A stretch of 53,136 nt of DNA from Krasilnikovozyma curviuscula (taxonomy: Eukaryota; Basidiomycota; Tremellomycetes; Cystofilobasidiales; Mrakiaceae). The notes under the pieces are model-generated. The model saw only the letters and a program-made list of their open reading frames with translations. It was not told where the DNA came from and made no database searches. Below, in pieces: positions 1-11,711 of this stretch (its first letter is position 1; every line of letters begins with the position of its first letter). The stretch is taken from the NCBI GenBank assembly GCA_014825775.1, contig MVAQ01000149.1, positions 1 to 53,136 on the forward strand, in the 5' to 3' direction. A program made the position numbers and the translations under genes.

Positions 1-3000
1 GTTTACTTCGGTAGAGCGCCGCGCCACCACGTCTTCCTTTCACGCATGAGGTTTGGTGCCGTCCTTCTCCTCTCGTATTCCTTGGCTTCCTTAGCGGACT
101 TGGACGAAGATGAGGCCTCTTGGTCTCGATGTCATGTTTGGCTAGGATGCTGTTGCTCGAACGGGGGGTAATACAACGCATTGGACTGGTACTTCAATGC
201 TCCAGTGTGTGGCCCCTTTGACTTGCTTTCGTCCTGTCACTGTGGTCCCGGTCGTTCTACTTCTCTATCATCACTTCATTTCCCACAGAAGAACCCTTCC
301 CACTGACCCTCCTCTCAATCATCTTGCAATCCTATTTCTCTTCACAGGTGCGATTGCTGAAGAAATGAGAGACTTCTCTCGTGCCATGGCTGCATATGAA
401 GCTGCCCTACGACACAATCCGAACTCCATCAGTGCCTTGACCCAAGTCGCGGGCATCGCCCGAGCTAGCGAAGATTATCCCAGAGTGCGTCTAAACCTAT
501 CCTTATTTTCTGATCCCTCGACTAAGCCTCTGAAACCCTTCTTTTACCGGAACACTCTCTTTCATCCCGAAGGCGGCCGAGTTCTTTCAACGTGTTCTCA
601 ACATTACGCAGGATAACGGCGAGATCTGGGGCGCGCTAGGCCACTGCTACCTGACGATGGACGATCTGCAGAAGGCATACACAGCGTACCAGCAAGCTCT
701 GTACCATCTTCCCAACCCAAAGGAACCCAAGCTGTGGTATGGGATCGGCATTCTTTATGATCGGTATGGCAGTCTGGAGCATGCCGAGGAGGCGTTCTCG
801 AGCGTGTTGAAGATGGAGAGTGGTGAGTCAACATCAACGACACTTCTTGCTTCATTCTGCGTTTCAGTACTATACTGACTTTTCTTTTTTTTTCTCTTCG
901 TAACACCGTGTGTATTCTTGAAATAGCTGACTTTGAGAAGTCGAATGAGATATACTTCAGATTGGGCATCATCTACAAACAGCAGCATAAATACTCTGCT
1001 TCACTCGATGTGAGTCTTATACTTTGGGTGTTTTCTCTACTCTTCCCTTTATATTTCTTCTCATTTGCTGATGCTGTACATTTGTGTGTAAAAAAAAACT
1101 CCCTTCAATTTTCAAAAGTGCTTCAAATACATCCTCAACACCCCGCCGAGACCACTGACGGAGATCGACATCTGGTTCCAAATTGGCCATGTCTACGAAC
1201 AACAGAAAGAAGTCCGTTCATCATTCTCTCCAGTTCTTATCTTAACACTACTTCAGACTGACCATTCCTTATTTTGCAACCGAATAACAGTACGTCCTCG
1301 CCAAAGAAGCCTACGAGCGCGTTCTTGCGGAGAACCCAAACCATGCTAAGGTCCTTCAACAGCTCGGCTGGCTGTATCATCAACCAGAAGCTTCCTTTGC
1401 TAACCAGAAGAGCTCTATCAGCTACTTGACCAAGAGCTTGGAAGCAGGTAAGTCGCTTCCGTTCTTTGTTATTTTTTTATTTTTTATACCATTTGACGAC
1501 TCTAACTCCAAATTCACTCTGCCCTTCTCTCCACAGATGCGACAGATGCGCAGAGTTGGTATCTACTTGGACGAGCATATATGGCCGGTCAGAAATACAA
1601 CAAAGCGTACGAGTCGTACCAACAAGCGGTATATCGTGATGGACGTAACCCAACGTTTTGGTGCTCAATTGGTGTACTCTACTACCAGATCAACCAGTAC
1701 CGCGATGCCCTTGACGCCTACTCGCGTGCGATACGCCTCAACCCGTTCATCAGTGAGGTCTGGTATGACCTTGGCAGTCTGTACGAAAGCTGCAATAATC
1801 AGATCACGGACGCGATTGATGCGTACGGCCGTGCACAGGACCTCGATCCAAGCAATCAGCTTGTCAAGGAGAGGTTGCGGCTCTTGAAGGCCGTCCAAAG
1901 GGATGGTGGTGCAGCGCCTCAGGCACCCCCACCGCAAGACGTCCACCCGACGGCGTATGCGAGCTCGAGTGGCCCGCCTCAGCAGTTCGGTGCTCCTCCT
2001 CAGAGCGCATTGAACGGTGGTGGTCCTCCCCCTCCCTCTGGTTCTCAAGCACAACATCATCCTCAGCTGCAACATCAGGTCTCACCGACGGCTATGATGG
2101 CTCCCAACGGCCACCATCCTCCTCATCCCGCTCACCAACAACAGCCTCCGTATACACATAGAGCTTCGAATGGTAACGGCCATGCAACACCCAGCCAACT
2201 TGATCTTCCAGCTCCTCCAACGTCGTCTGTCGGTGCTCCTCAAGCTGGCGGCCCTGGTCCTTTCAGAGGCGGTGGCCCTCCTCCTCCTCTCAATGTCGCA
2301 TCCGACCCGCAACAGAGATCTGGACTGGCACCCATGGATATCAATGGTTCTTCGTCCACCGGCACAGCCGGCTCTGTGCCAGGTGGCAGTCGCACCGCGT
2401 TTGGCCAGCCACTCGCATCCGGTCCTTCCTCGTCATCTCGTGATCTACCCTACGGCCCTCCAGGATCCTACCCTCCACCTCCACCTCAGTCGCAACATCC
2501 TTACATGCCTTCCTCTTCCACGGACAGGGACAGGTCCGAGATGGACTGGGAATCTTCGCGTGGCGCTGCCGGTGGGCCAGCTTCAGGCGCCCCGCCACCT
2601 CAGGCGTCTTTCTACGCTTCTCAGCAGCATAGAGGCAGAGGTCTTAGTCCTGTAGCACATCTGAATCAGCAACAGCACACGCCGTATGACGCCCATCGCC
2701 GGAACTCGTCTCCAGAAGACCGGCGATCGAGCAACGGGGCAGCTGCCGCCGTGACTGCTGGTGGACCTGCTCCTCATCCGTACTACAGCCAACAGCAAAC
2801 ACCTTCTTCCTCTACTTCTGTTGCTGCTCAGGGAAGTCCTCATCCGCAACACCACGACGCTCATCCGTATACGTCATCCTCAGGCGGCAGACCGTTCTCC
2901 GACAGTAGATTCACCGACCTCGTCCCCTCTGCTGTCGAAGAATCGCATCAGCCCAAGAAGAGAGGAAGAGCAGCCGCTGGTGGTGTGGGAAAACCGACGC

Positions 3001-4277
3001 CGGAGGAGAAGAAGGCAAAGAAGGCTGCTGGTGGGGTAGCTGGGAAAGAGAAGAAGGGACGAGGTGGAAAGAGTGAGTTTGGTTCTTTCTCTCTTTCTTT
3101 TGCATCTTCTGCATATACTAAATGATCGATTCCACCGTGATGGGGGTTTATTGCAGCTGCCGGAGCCTCTCGGAAAGGCTCTCCCAGTCAATCAGTAGAA
3201 CCGTCCGGTCGACTTCCACCGGCACCGACACCGTCCACTTCGACAGCTGGTGTCCCATCGCGATACGTGGATGAAGACTACGACGATGACGAGTCGGACG
3301 CGGGAGGCGCAGCAAATGCGCTGATGGGTCTTGCAGGTGGCTTTTTTGTTCCACCCCCACCCCCAGCTGCTGTTTCAGCTCCGCCACTGTTCCCTCCTCA
3401 CTCTGCGCCATCACTTCTACCCCCTGCTGCTACAGTACCAGTAAAGGACGAATCAAAGATCGAATCGGCTCCTCCACCTCCCGCAGTCGTTGAACCCCCC
3501 GCACCGACACCCGTTGAAGGCGTCCCACAGTCATCGGCATCACCCAACACTCATAACGCGACCCCCAAGATTGAAGAAGCAGTGGCTATTGTCGTCGCTG
3601 CTACAAACGGTGGGGATGCAGATATGGTTTCAGCTGCTTCCCCTGTGGAGCCAACGGTGGCGGTGTCGGCGATTGAAGCTGAATCTACACCTGCACCTGC
3701 TACTCCAACACCACCAGCACAAATACCATCACTGAAGAGATCCAATAGTGATCGAGCTGATGCTGATGATGAAGGTGGGGTAGTGAAGAAAGCGAGAGTC
3801 GAGGGTGAGGATGAAGAGATGGCCGCCGCAGCTGTCGAGGCTCCCTCCCCTGCTACTGTCGAAGTAACGGCTGTCGCTGAAAAGCCTGTTACCCCTACTC
3901 CTGTCGAAGAACCAACACCAGCTGCGGAAGTACCAGAATCAGCCAAGGAGGGATCCCAACCTGAGTCTGAGGGCGTCAAAGCGTCGACGCCACCTTTATC
4001 TCCAACTGAACAGCAGGCTACCTCTTCAGCACTCAAAGTGGCTGAGACGCTTTCTGAGAACGGCACAGAAAAGGAGAATATTGAAGAAGGTTTGGCACCA
4101 GCGCCTGCAGTTCAAGCTGAGGAAGACACTCCCGTCTCTGCTCCAGCTCCCCTTGAACCATTGGCAGAGCCCATCAAGCCAGAAGGTATTGAGGAGAAGA
4201 AAGGGGAGGATGTGAAGATGGAAGAATCTGAAACCGCTGTTGTGAACGACGACGAGAAGAAGGAGACCTCGGAGTGA
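1..4277 (+). CDS. CYC8: Cyc8/Ssn6-type general transcriptional corepressor (TPR protein), 5' partial
   Basis: TPR subunit of the Tup1-Cyc8 corepressor, a nuclear complex that DNA-binding repressors recruit to promoters. Exons: 348-484, 573-822, 927-1009, 1119-1211, 1291-1447, 1537-3072 and 3157-4277, about 1,125 residues. The frame 1-130 is open to the window edge and could be an upstream exon (it ends ..DEDEASWSR), but this exon is tentative. The first ~350 residues are tandem TPRs with family signatures: GHCYLTMDDLQKAYTAYQQA, LWYGIGILYDRYGS, NEIYFRLGIIYK, FWCSIGVLYYQINQYRDALD and SEVWYDLGSLYESCNNQ. After the TPRs comes a long low-complexity region rich in Pro, Gln, His, Ser and Gly, then basic stretches (KKRGR, EEKKAKK) and a Pro/Ala/Glu-rich acidic tail to the TGA. 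The TPR block is very well conserved; the rest is disordered, as usual in this family. Identification is firm; the 5' end is not. Confidence 0.95.
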
Positions 4278-4536
4278 AGGAAGTAACAGTTTTTTTTTCT
4301 TACACATGGGCTCGCTTCTCTACTTTGACACTATCACAAAGATGTACTTGAACTATTACTGTCTTGGCTCTTCCTTCACATTGGTTTACAGAAAGTAAAA
4401 GTAAAAAAATTGATTTTTATTGTTATCAGATTCAAAGCTCATGATTTTGGGCGAAAGTGCAAAAAAAGAACGAGATTCGTCGCATGGTGTCCCCGTTACC
4501 CACTCAAACAAAGTACGGTAAATCGCCAACGACCTA

Positions 4537-6562
4537 ATGGCCAAGATCGAAGAGGAGACGCCTGCTCCTGTGCTTACGCAGCAGGAGATAGAAGAAAGGA
4601 TCGCGAATCATCCCAAGACCAAGGCTGCTAAAAAGATTGTGCTTCTCATCTTCAGCGCCCTGCTGCTCGATCTGCTGGCCTTCACCATCCCATTACCCCT
4701 GTTCCCAAGTGAGTTCTCAACTTGACGTGTTATACACAATGAGAAACGTACTCGTTTGCTAATCTGGTGCGTCGCTATGAAAAGGAATTATCGACTCGTA
4801 CCTCGAAGCGGAAAAAACGACCAGCTCGACGTTCCTTTCGAGTTCTCTGGCTCACTTGAGAGCGTTCAGGTCCAGCTTGACGGGCACTAGGTTCGATGGG
4901 GAGAAGAAATGGGACACCGTTCTGTTGGGAGGCTTGTTGGGTTCTATCTTCAGGTACGCTTGCAGTCCCATGTGGGTGGAAGGGTGAGCGCGTGGTACGG
5001 ATTTCACTGACGTCCTCGGCACCAATATCCTTCCTCCCTGTTCAGCTTCTGTCAGTATCTTGTTAGTCCATATATTGGATCGCTTTCAGATAGGTATGGC
5101 AGGAAGACGATTTTGCTGGTCAGTTTGGTTGGCAACTTAGCGTCTGCCGCCGTGTGGGTTTTCGCTGGTACTTTCGTGAGTCACCCCCTAGAGTCCTCAG
5201 TCTACAACATTCAAACTCAAAATTCCTAATGCAATGATACTGCTCGCCTAATGGGCTGACAGAACACATACTTGGTCTCTCGTCTCCTCGGTGGCCTCAG
5301 CGAAGGGAACGTCCAGTTGTCAATCGCTGCTATTTCTGATGTCACTCAGCCTGCGGAACGGTCCAAGTCACTGGCTTTCGGCAAGTAATATTCCTTTCTG
5401 GTCAAAAAAATATTTGCTGTTCTGACCCCAACTTTGCTATTTGTACACAGTCGGTCTCGCATTTTCGCTCGCCTTCACCTTCGGCCCAATGCTAGGAGCT
5501 TACATCTCCACCCTTCCGTTTACCAAGTCATCCCAGACAATCGCCATCTCAAACTACTCGTTCAAGTTAAATATCTACGCCCTTCCAGCTATCGCGACGC
5601 TCGTTATGCTTTCGATTGAGTTCCTTTGGCTAGCTGTCACTATGAAGGAGACTAAAGGCTGGTTGGGTAGGGAGATTGAAGCTGCAAAGAGTAAAAAATC
5701 TGCTGAGAGCACAGGTGAAAAGCCACTTCATAGAACGCTGAAGGAGAGAAACGCCATTTTGAGAGTGTTCAAGAGAATCCACCTGCTGTTCTTGTTTGTG
5801 TTTTCAGGCAAGTGCATCGGTTCAGTCTTTCCTTCTCCTTTAGATTTGTACTAACGAGTATTATGTGTTCTTCAGGTTGTGAATTTACGCTCACATTCCT
5901 AACGTACGACCTCTTGGGATACACCAACTCGCAGAACGGCCGCTTACTGGCATACATCGGCATCCTCTCCTCTTTCTTCCAAGGGGTCGTAATGCGTAAT
6001 CAGCCCACCTCAGCTCAACCAGCACTGGCGTTTAATGGCATGATCGCAACCTCGGTATCGCTCTTTCTCCTCTCTGCCCTGTCCTTCGTTGCGTCAAAAA
6101 CACACCACGCGTATGGTGCGCCCGTCACCCTCCTTGCGATAGCAGGATTCTTCATTGCGTTCGCGTCCGCCACTGTTGTCGGAAGTCTCAACAGTATGGT
6201 GTCTCTTCTTGCAGATGACATTGTCGTTGAGAACGGGGACAAGACTGAGTTGGGCGGTAAAGGGCAGATTTTGGGCCAGATGAGGAGCTCGGGTCAGTTG
6301 GGTAGGGCCCTGGGTCCAATCTTTGGTACGTGTTACTTATAGTTTACTTATTTATTCTCCTGAACTATCGCTAAACGCTGATAATGACATTTCTTTCCAA
6401 TACACAGCTTGCTCGTTGTACTTCTTCGTCGGCCCCACGGTCACGTACATCGGCTCTGGATTGTTTTTGTTACTCATCTCACAAGCCCTTACACCTCTAT
6501 TACAGAGTTCGAAGAGAGCGGAGGAGACTCGTCAGGGTACGGAGGCAAAGAAGGACCTGTGA
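4537..6562 (+). CDS. MFS transporter of the YCR023C / MFSD10 (tetracycline-resistance-like) group
   Basis: Twelve-helix major facilitator membrane protein of 516 residues. Exons: 4537-4708, 4785-4953, 5046-5175, 5263-5380, 5451-5807, 5876-6325 and 6408-6562. The start ATG precedes a short cytosolic N-terminus (about 35 residues, acidic then basic) and the first helix (IVLLIFSALLLDLLAFTIPL). The loop 2-3 signature is clear: PYIGSLSDRYGRK. RLLGGLSEGNVQLSIAAISD marks helix 4, and EFTLTFLTYDLLGYTN after helix 7 is typical of this subgroup. Two introns (5381-5450 and 5808-5875) keep the frame only if they begin with GC (GCAAGT) rather than GT. The substrate cannot be told from sequence; relatives are annotated as organic-anion or drug exporters. 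It lies 259 bp after CYC8 on the same strand. Family assignment is good, function open. Confidence 0.88.
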
Positions 6563-7590
6563 ACAGAAGGGGATGCGATGATATCTTAGAAAAGTCAATA
6601 AGCCAATCAGTGCATTATGAGATATGTTTTTTTTTTTTGTTCCCTAGAGTGTACTTTGGTTTGGGCAAGAAGCAAGAACTATGAGACTCGTCATTTCCCA
6701 TATGCTTTTGTTGCTGTCGATAGGCCGCTTGGGTGGTCTTGTTGTCATTGGTTTCTTGCTCCCAATTGTCAACGTATACAAGGTGTACTGGCTCCGTACT
6801 ACTATAGAATGAACCAGTCGAGTCACAAAAACATTTATTTCGGAGGATACTAACGCAAGACGCCCTGTGATCCCAGGCGAGCCAAGGGTCCCTGTTTGCA
6901 GCGACCTGGGAGCACTGTAGTCCGGCTGCAGGAACACAACCTGACCTGTCACCTGGATCACCCTTCTGATTTCCCAAAGAGCGAGAAATTATATTCGTAT
7001 TAGAGTTCAAAGCGTTGCGACGAGCACAGAAAAGAGATCTCTTGTGCTCATAGCCTCTAGACCAAGCCCAATATGTAATCGAAGCAAAGTCTTTGTGAAA
7101 GTGACATACAGACCCTTTGCTTGGTTCGTTAACATCTTGGAAGGTTTCCTGATAGGAGTTTTGGTTTGCGTCCGCCTCTCCGCCAGCTCCAAAATCCACA
7201 CCACACGCCAGTTTCGAGGGTCAACGCTTCAGTCAGCTACCAGACGCGAACCGTCAAAAACACAGGAATCCTGGTGTGTATATATAAAAGCCTACTCTGG
7301 AACGGCACAGCATATCACCCCGTTGGTTGTAGAGAGCCCAGCACGAACGCTTCAGAAGATTCCAACTCTTGGTGAGCCCAGCGGCCTCTTTGCTTCAAAC
7401 AACGGCCTTGGATTAGATTATCCGTGCTGACTCGAAGAAATTCCCTCAATAAAAGTCAGCCATATTCTCATCTCACCTCAACTACCACCCACTCGCAAGA
7501 ACTTATCAGGTCAGTCAGGCTACCAGGTCTCCTGGGAGGCCCCAGAGATAAGAGTGGATAAGGCTAATAGTTTTTTTCTGTTCGGCAGCA
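6563..7590. other. Intergenic stretch between the MFS transporter and an F-box-like gene
   Basis: No gene could be supported here. A 194-codon open frame lies on the minus strand (6615-7199), but it has no recognisable motif, low hydrophobic periodicity and overlaps the presumed transporter 3' UTR, so it is treated as chance. The right half should hold the promoter of the next gene. Confidence 0.6.
7279..7290 (+). promoter_or_regulatory. TATA-box-like element
   Basis: TATATATAAAAG stands alone in otherwise mixed sequence about 300 bp upstream of the ATG of the F-box-like gene at 7591. If used, the transcript would have a leader of roughly 270 nt. This is an inference from sequence only. Confidence 0.35.
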
Positions 7591-8565
7591 ATGATCGATC
7601 AAACACATCTGTCACCAGCTTTACCATCGATGATCTCAATACTCCCCCCTGAACTCATCAGAAAGATCCTCACCTTCGCCTTCCACCCAACCAATAATAC
7701 CAGAGTCGCCGCCCTCACGACATGCCGCGCTTTCTTCGACCTTGCACACGATATACTCTTCACTACAATAAACATTACCTCTCTATCCACCCTCTGTGCC
7801 TTGGAAGACATATCTTACCGTACGCTCTCGGGGGGGAATCAACTCTGGCGCACGAAATCGCTCTCCGTAGCTCTCGACCCCAGCGCGCTGCTCTTCCTCT
7901 CTGAAGAAGACCAGCAGCACGTTACACACATCGCCTCAAGACTTCACGACACCTTCCCGAACGTTTCTAATCTCACTATCCAGATGCTAGCGTTCAACAT
8001 GACTCCACCGACGCTGCACCCGCTGAACATCGTCTGCTCGCTTTCACCGCGAGCAATGCGCTGGTCTCTTCCACCAACAAGCACCGATAGACCAACACCT
8101 ATCCCATCTGACTTTATCCCGATGCTGATAGAAGCGATGCGAACTGTCGACGTCCTTTGCGCCCCGGGCAGAATGTTTGTCGTCGTTCTAAGGTCGCTCG
8201 CGAAGTCCCTTTCTTACCAGCACCATCATCAAGACTCAAAGACGATGAATACGCCGCTCTCGATAAGACACCTGAATCTAATTTATGGTGCTGTGCCGTT
8301 CTTTGGTGGTACCGGCAGGGACACCACGAGGGCGTTTGTAGAATGGGGCTTCGAGATACAGAGCTATCTCGCCGATATATTCCCTTCGTTGATGGAGGTA
8401 ACAGTTACTCTTCTCAGTGGGTCTGGAATTAGAGTTGATAAGGCTGGTTGGGAGGAGGTCATGAGTGAGGATTCCAGCGCGGGGCGGTGGACGTTGGAGG
8501 CGGCGGGTGATTCGAGGCAGTTAGATGATATTTGGGAGAAGGTGATTGAGAAGGCTGGGATATGA
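7591..8565 (+). CDS. F-box-like protein, single exon
   Basis: Uninterrupted frame of 324 residues ending in TGA. An F-box-like segment sits near the N-terminus (about residues 17-60): SILPPELIRKILTFAF, then AALTTCRAFFDLAHDILF, matching the LPxEL..IL..C..F..A spacing of F-boxes in fungal hypothetical proteins. Such proteins usually present substrates to SCF ubiquitin ligases through Skp1, but no substrate-binding repeat (LRR, WD40, Kelch) is visible in the remainder. The C-terminal half is weakly amphipathic and ends DIWEKVIEKAGI. The upstream Met at codon 1 was kept; a second Met (codon 14, MISILPP) is the alternative start. A similar architecture recurs at 15978, but the sequences are clearly diverged. 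Existence as a gene is likely; function is inferred from the F-box only. Confidence 0.7.
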   Translation: MIDQTHLSPALPSMISILPPELIRKILTFAFHPTNNTRVAALTTCRAFFDLAHDILFTTINITSLSTLCALEDISYRTLSGGNQLWRTKSLSVALDPSALLFLSEEDQQHVTHIASRLHDTFPNVSNLTIQMLAFNMTPPTLHPLNIVCSLSPRAMRWSLPPTSTDRPTPIPSDFIPMLIEAMRTVDVLCAPGRMFVVVLRSLAKSLSYQHHHQDSKTMNTPLSIRHLNLIYGAVPFFGGTGRDTTRAFVEWGFEIQSYLADIFPSLMEVTVTLLSGSGIRVDKAGWEEVMSEDSSAGRWTLEAAGDSRQLDDIWEKVIEKAGI

Positions 8566-9206
8566 AGAGAAGGATGCAGGTAAGTCCTTATTCACACGTG
8601 CTTTTATTTCTACTTTCCATCACAATTCTGTGTTTCGAACTGACCATTCTATCTGTGTTGCGTGTGCTCTTGGTATTGTGTGTGTGGAACGCTTCAGTTT
8701 CCTAGACGCATCCTGTCTGCTTCAACCGCTAGGACTATATCCATTACAGAGAAAATTTTGGCCTTTCCCCCAAGATGTAATAGAAATTATAGATGAGCGT
8801 AAATAGTTACCGGTTCTCTCATTTGTGCATGTTGTTTTGCTTACTGATGTTCTCGAAAGTAGCCTACTATGTTCAGTTTGCTCATTGATATCAAGCTCTT
8901 AATTGATACTTAGTCCAGAACATGACGAGCAGTGCTGCTAGTCGGCGGTGTCCAAGTTGAAGAATCTTAGCTTACTGTAGCGCAATAGCTCTCTCACCGC
9001 AATTTTCGCTCTGAGATAGAAGCAACAAGCTCAAAGTGATTGTAAACCTTGGTAGTCAAGGCGAGTAGACCAACCACCGCTGGAAACCAACAAGAAAGTC
9101 GAATAAATTAAAATCAGTCACCGCATGCAACTCTTTGCTTTCCCTCGCCTAATTCTGCCTCCGACTGAATCCCTCCTCCCATTCAATCAAATCATCGTAG
9201 GCAAGG
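8566..9206. other. Intergenic stretch upstream of the folylpolyglutamate synthase gene
   Basis: No coding region, repeat or RNA gene is visible. Short frames are present by chance only. It should contain the F-box gene terminator and the FPGS promoter; no convincing TATA box was seen. Confidence 0.6.
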
Positions 9207-11278
9207 ATGCCCCCTCCAGGAAGAGCGTACAAGGACGCCATCAACTGCCTTAACACGCTCCAGTCGAATGCAGCTGTCATTGAGGCCATCCGCAAGTCGG
9301 GGGGGAGGCTCAACCAGTTTGCGATGCCAGAGATGGTCGAATATGTCAAGAGGCTTGGGTACCAGGTCAGTTTTGAACCTCATTCTCTGGCATATCATCA
9401 TTGAGCATCATGTCTGCTACAATGAGGTGACAAAAAGAAGGGGAGAGGCCGGGGTGTCCTTTGAAAAGTCGCAACGAAAGAAGCAACCCCGTCTTTGAAC
9501 TAACTTTTATACGTCTCTTTCTTTCCGTTTTCTCTGTTTAGCCCTCCGACTTGAACAAGCTCAACGTTGTCCATATTACTGGAACAAAGGGCAAAGGCTC
9601 TACCTCAGCATTCTGTGACTCCCTCCTCCGTTCACTCTCGTCTGCCTCATCGACCCCACTGAAAGTTGGCCTTTACACAAGCCCCCACCTCGTCGCCGTC
9701 AGGGAGAGGATTAGAATTAATGGAGAGCCGTTGAGTGAAGATGAGTTTGCAAAGTATTTCTTCGAGGTTTGGGATCGGTTGGATAAGAATCGAGAGGTGA
9801 GTTCTCTTTGCAATGCTTATCTCGTCTACAAAATTTCCTTTCAAAGCTTTCTGACATTCTATGTTTTACTCTGTTCCTTCTCCACCATGGCGCCCTAATT
9901 GGTATGGCTCCTTCGTCCACCTCTGCCCCCTGGCAGATTGCCAACGAAGCCACTCCACCGTTTCCAGTCTACTTCCGATACTTAACCCTTCTCGCATTCC
10001 ACACCTTCATATCCCTCAAAGTTGATGCAACAATTCTTGAAGTCGGCGTCGGTGGGGCATACGACTCGACTAACGTCGTGCCTAAGCCCAAAGCAACAGG
10101 TATCGCCAGCTTGGGGCTCGACCACACAGCCATGCTCGGCAACACTATTAGCGAGGTCGCATGGAACAAGGCGGGAATCTTCAAGGAGGGTGTCCCGGCG
10201 TTTACGGTTGGGCAGGTTGAGGAGGGCATGGGGATGCTAAGAAAGAGAGCAGAAGAGCTGAAGGTGAGCTCAGCGAACGTACTCTCAGTACACTGGAAGC
10301 CCACAGCTTCTAGGATTAACCAACGGCCTCTTTCTGATACCTAATATCCCTTTGTCATCGCTGTCGGCAATTTTGTAGTCCTCCTCGTTTACGCCGCTCG
10401 CGAACCATCCAGCGCTCCCCTCTATCAAGCTGGGTCTCGCAGGAGTCCACCAACGAACGAATGCGACACTTTCCCTCTCCTTAATCCATGCTCTTATCAA
10501 CTCGTCGCCTATCACATCACCGCTCAACTCTCTGAAGCCTTTCATTTCCGCAGATGACTCACAGACCGTCACCGACGCAGAGAAACGCGGGCTGGAGACA
10601 ACCAAGTGGCCTGCGCGATGCCAGACGGTTGTCGATTCTGATAGAAAAGGCGTGACCTGGTACCTCGACGGTGCGCATACGAAGGAGTCTCTCGAAGGAT
10701 GCGCGGCCTGGTTCTTTCCGCTCTTCGATATCGACGGTGCGAAGACGAAGAGGAAGGTGTTGGTGTTCAATTGCACTAATGGACGGTCTGCAGAACCGCT
10801 GTTAGAAGCATTCAAAGCAAGCGCCAAACTCGTTGGTGTGCAGGACTTGGGATCGTTCTTCAAAGACGTAATCTTCTGCAGCAACGTCACTTACTCTGAC
10901 GGACATTCGAAAGGAGGTGAGAAGCTCTTTTATAATTGATGAAAATTCGTCGCGCTGATAACACAATCAACGCCATCACCTGCTTGTTCATCAGACCTCA
11001 CGTCCTCACTCTCGATCCCCTCCGACGTCACCCTCCAAACATCCATCGCATCGTCTTGGTCCACCCTCTTCCCCTCCTTCCCGGAGGACAACATACATGT
11101 TAAGGCGTCAATTCAAGATGCAATTTCCGTCATCGATGCGCGTGAAGGCGAGCAGGGCACAGATGTGCTCGTCTGTGGCAGTCTGATTCTTGTTGGAGGC
11201 GTCATTGAGGTCGCGGGGATCGCGGAGGAGGCTCTTAAGGTAGAGAACTCTAGAGGAAGAAGAAGGGGTGATGTATAG
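9207..11278 (+). CDS. MET7: Folylpolyglutamate synthase (tetrahydrofolate synthase)
   Basis: ATP-dependent addition of glutamates to tetrahydrofolates, which keeps folates in the cell and is needed for methionine and thymidylate synthesis (cytosol and mitochondria). Spliced from 9207-9365, 9542-9796, 9937-10263, 10379-10916 and 10995-11278 to 520 residues, normal for the family. Motifs in order: AYKDAINCLNTLQSNAA and GGRLNQFAMPEMVEYVKRLGY at the N-terminus; the Mur-ligase P-loop VVHITGTKGKGSTSAF with SPHLVAVRERIRINGEPLSE; YFRYLTLLAFHTF; LEVGVGGAYDSTNVV; SLGLDHTAMLGNTISEVAWNKAGIFKEGVPAF; and LDGAHTKES in the C-terminal glutamate-ligase domain. The family normally reads GGR/E-YD-TN, so the Ala in GGAYDSTN is a mild variant. 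No extra mitochondrial presequence is seen ahead of the chosen ATG. It converges with the G-beta gene downstream. Confidence 0.95.
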
Positions 11279-11711
11279 AAGGCGATACATGTGGCAATGT
11301 GCACAAGATATGCCAAGATTTAATAGAGGGGAAGGAAATAGTGAGAGGTTGTAGGCAACGGAGTTTCACGCTAGAGGTTGATTTTGTTTTCATATCGCGG
11401 TAGCTCAACCTGCTGTTGTACGAAGTGGTTTTTTTGTTTGTCAACACGGCGACCTCAGAAGGAAATTTGCTTTAGATCGTCAAAAAGGTATCAAACTATG
11501 GTAGAAGTAAATCCAAGAAACAAGGCAGTTATGAAGAAAGAAGTAAAGCAAGAAAAAGTGGTATAAAAGTGTTGATCTTCGCGTCGCATGTGACAGATCA
11601 CCAATGGATGGGTACAATAAATTGTCTACAGCTATGGGAAGGGAGGTAAATCCAGCATGCTTTGTATAGAATATTTTTTTGGGTGCGGGAAGGTTGAGTG
11701 AAGCTGGGAAT
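11279..11711. other. Convergent intergenic region (FPGS and G-beta 3' ends)
   Basis: This 433-bp stretch lies between the stop of FPGS (+) and the stop of the G-beta gene (-). It is AT-richer than its neighbours and contains no supportable feature beyond presumed 3' UTRs. Confidence 0.6.

Noticed and set aside
1665..2085. Long minus-strand frames opposite the CYC8 low-complexity region
   Set aside because: They are shadows of repetitive Gln/Pro/Ser codons on the coding strand.
6615..7199. 194-codon minus-strand open frame
   Set aside because: No family motif, no splice or promoter support, and it overlaps the presumed 3' UTR of the transporter; composition looks random.
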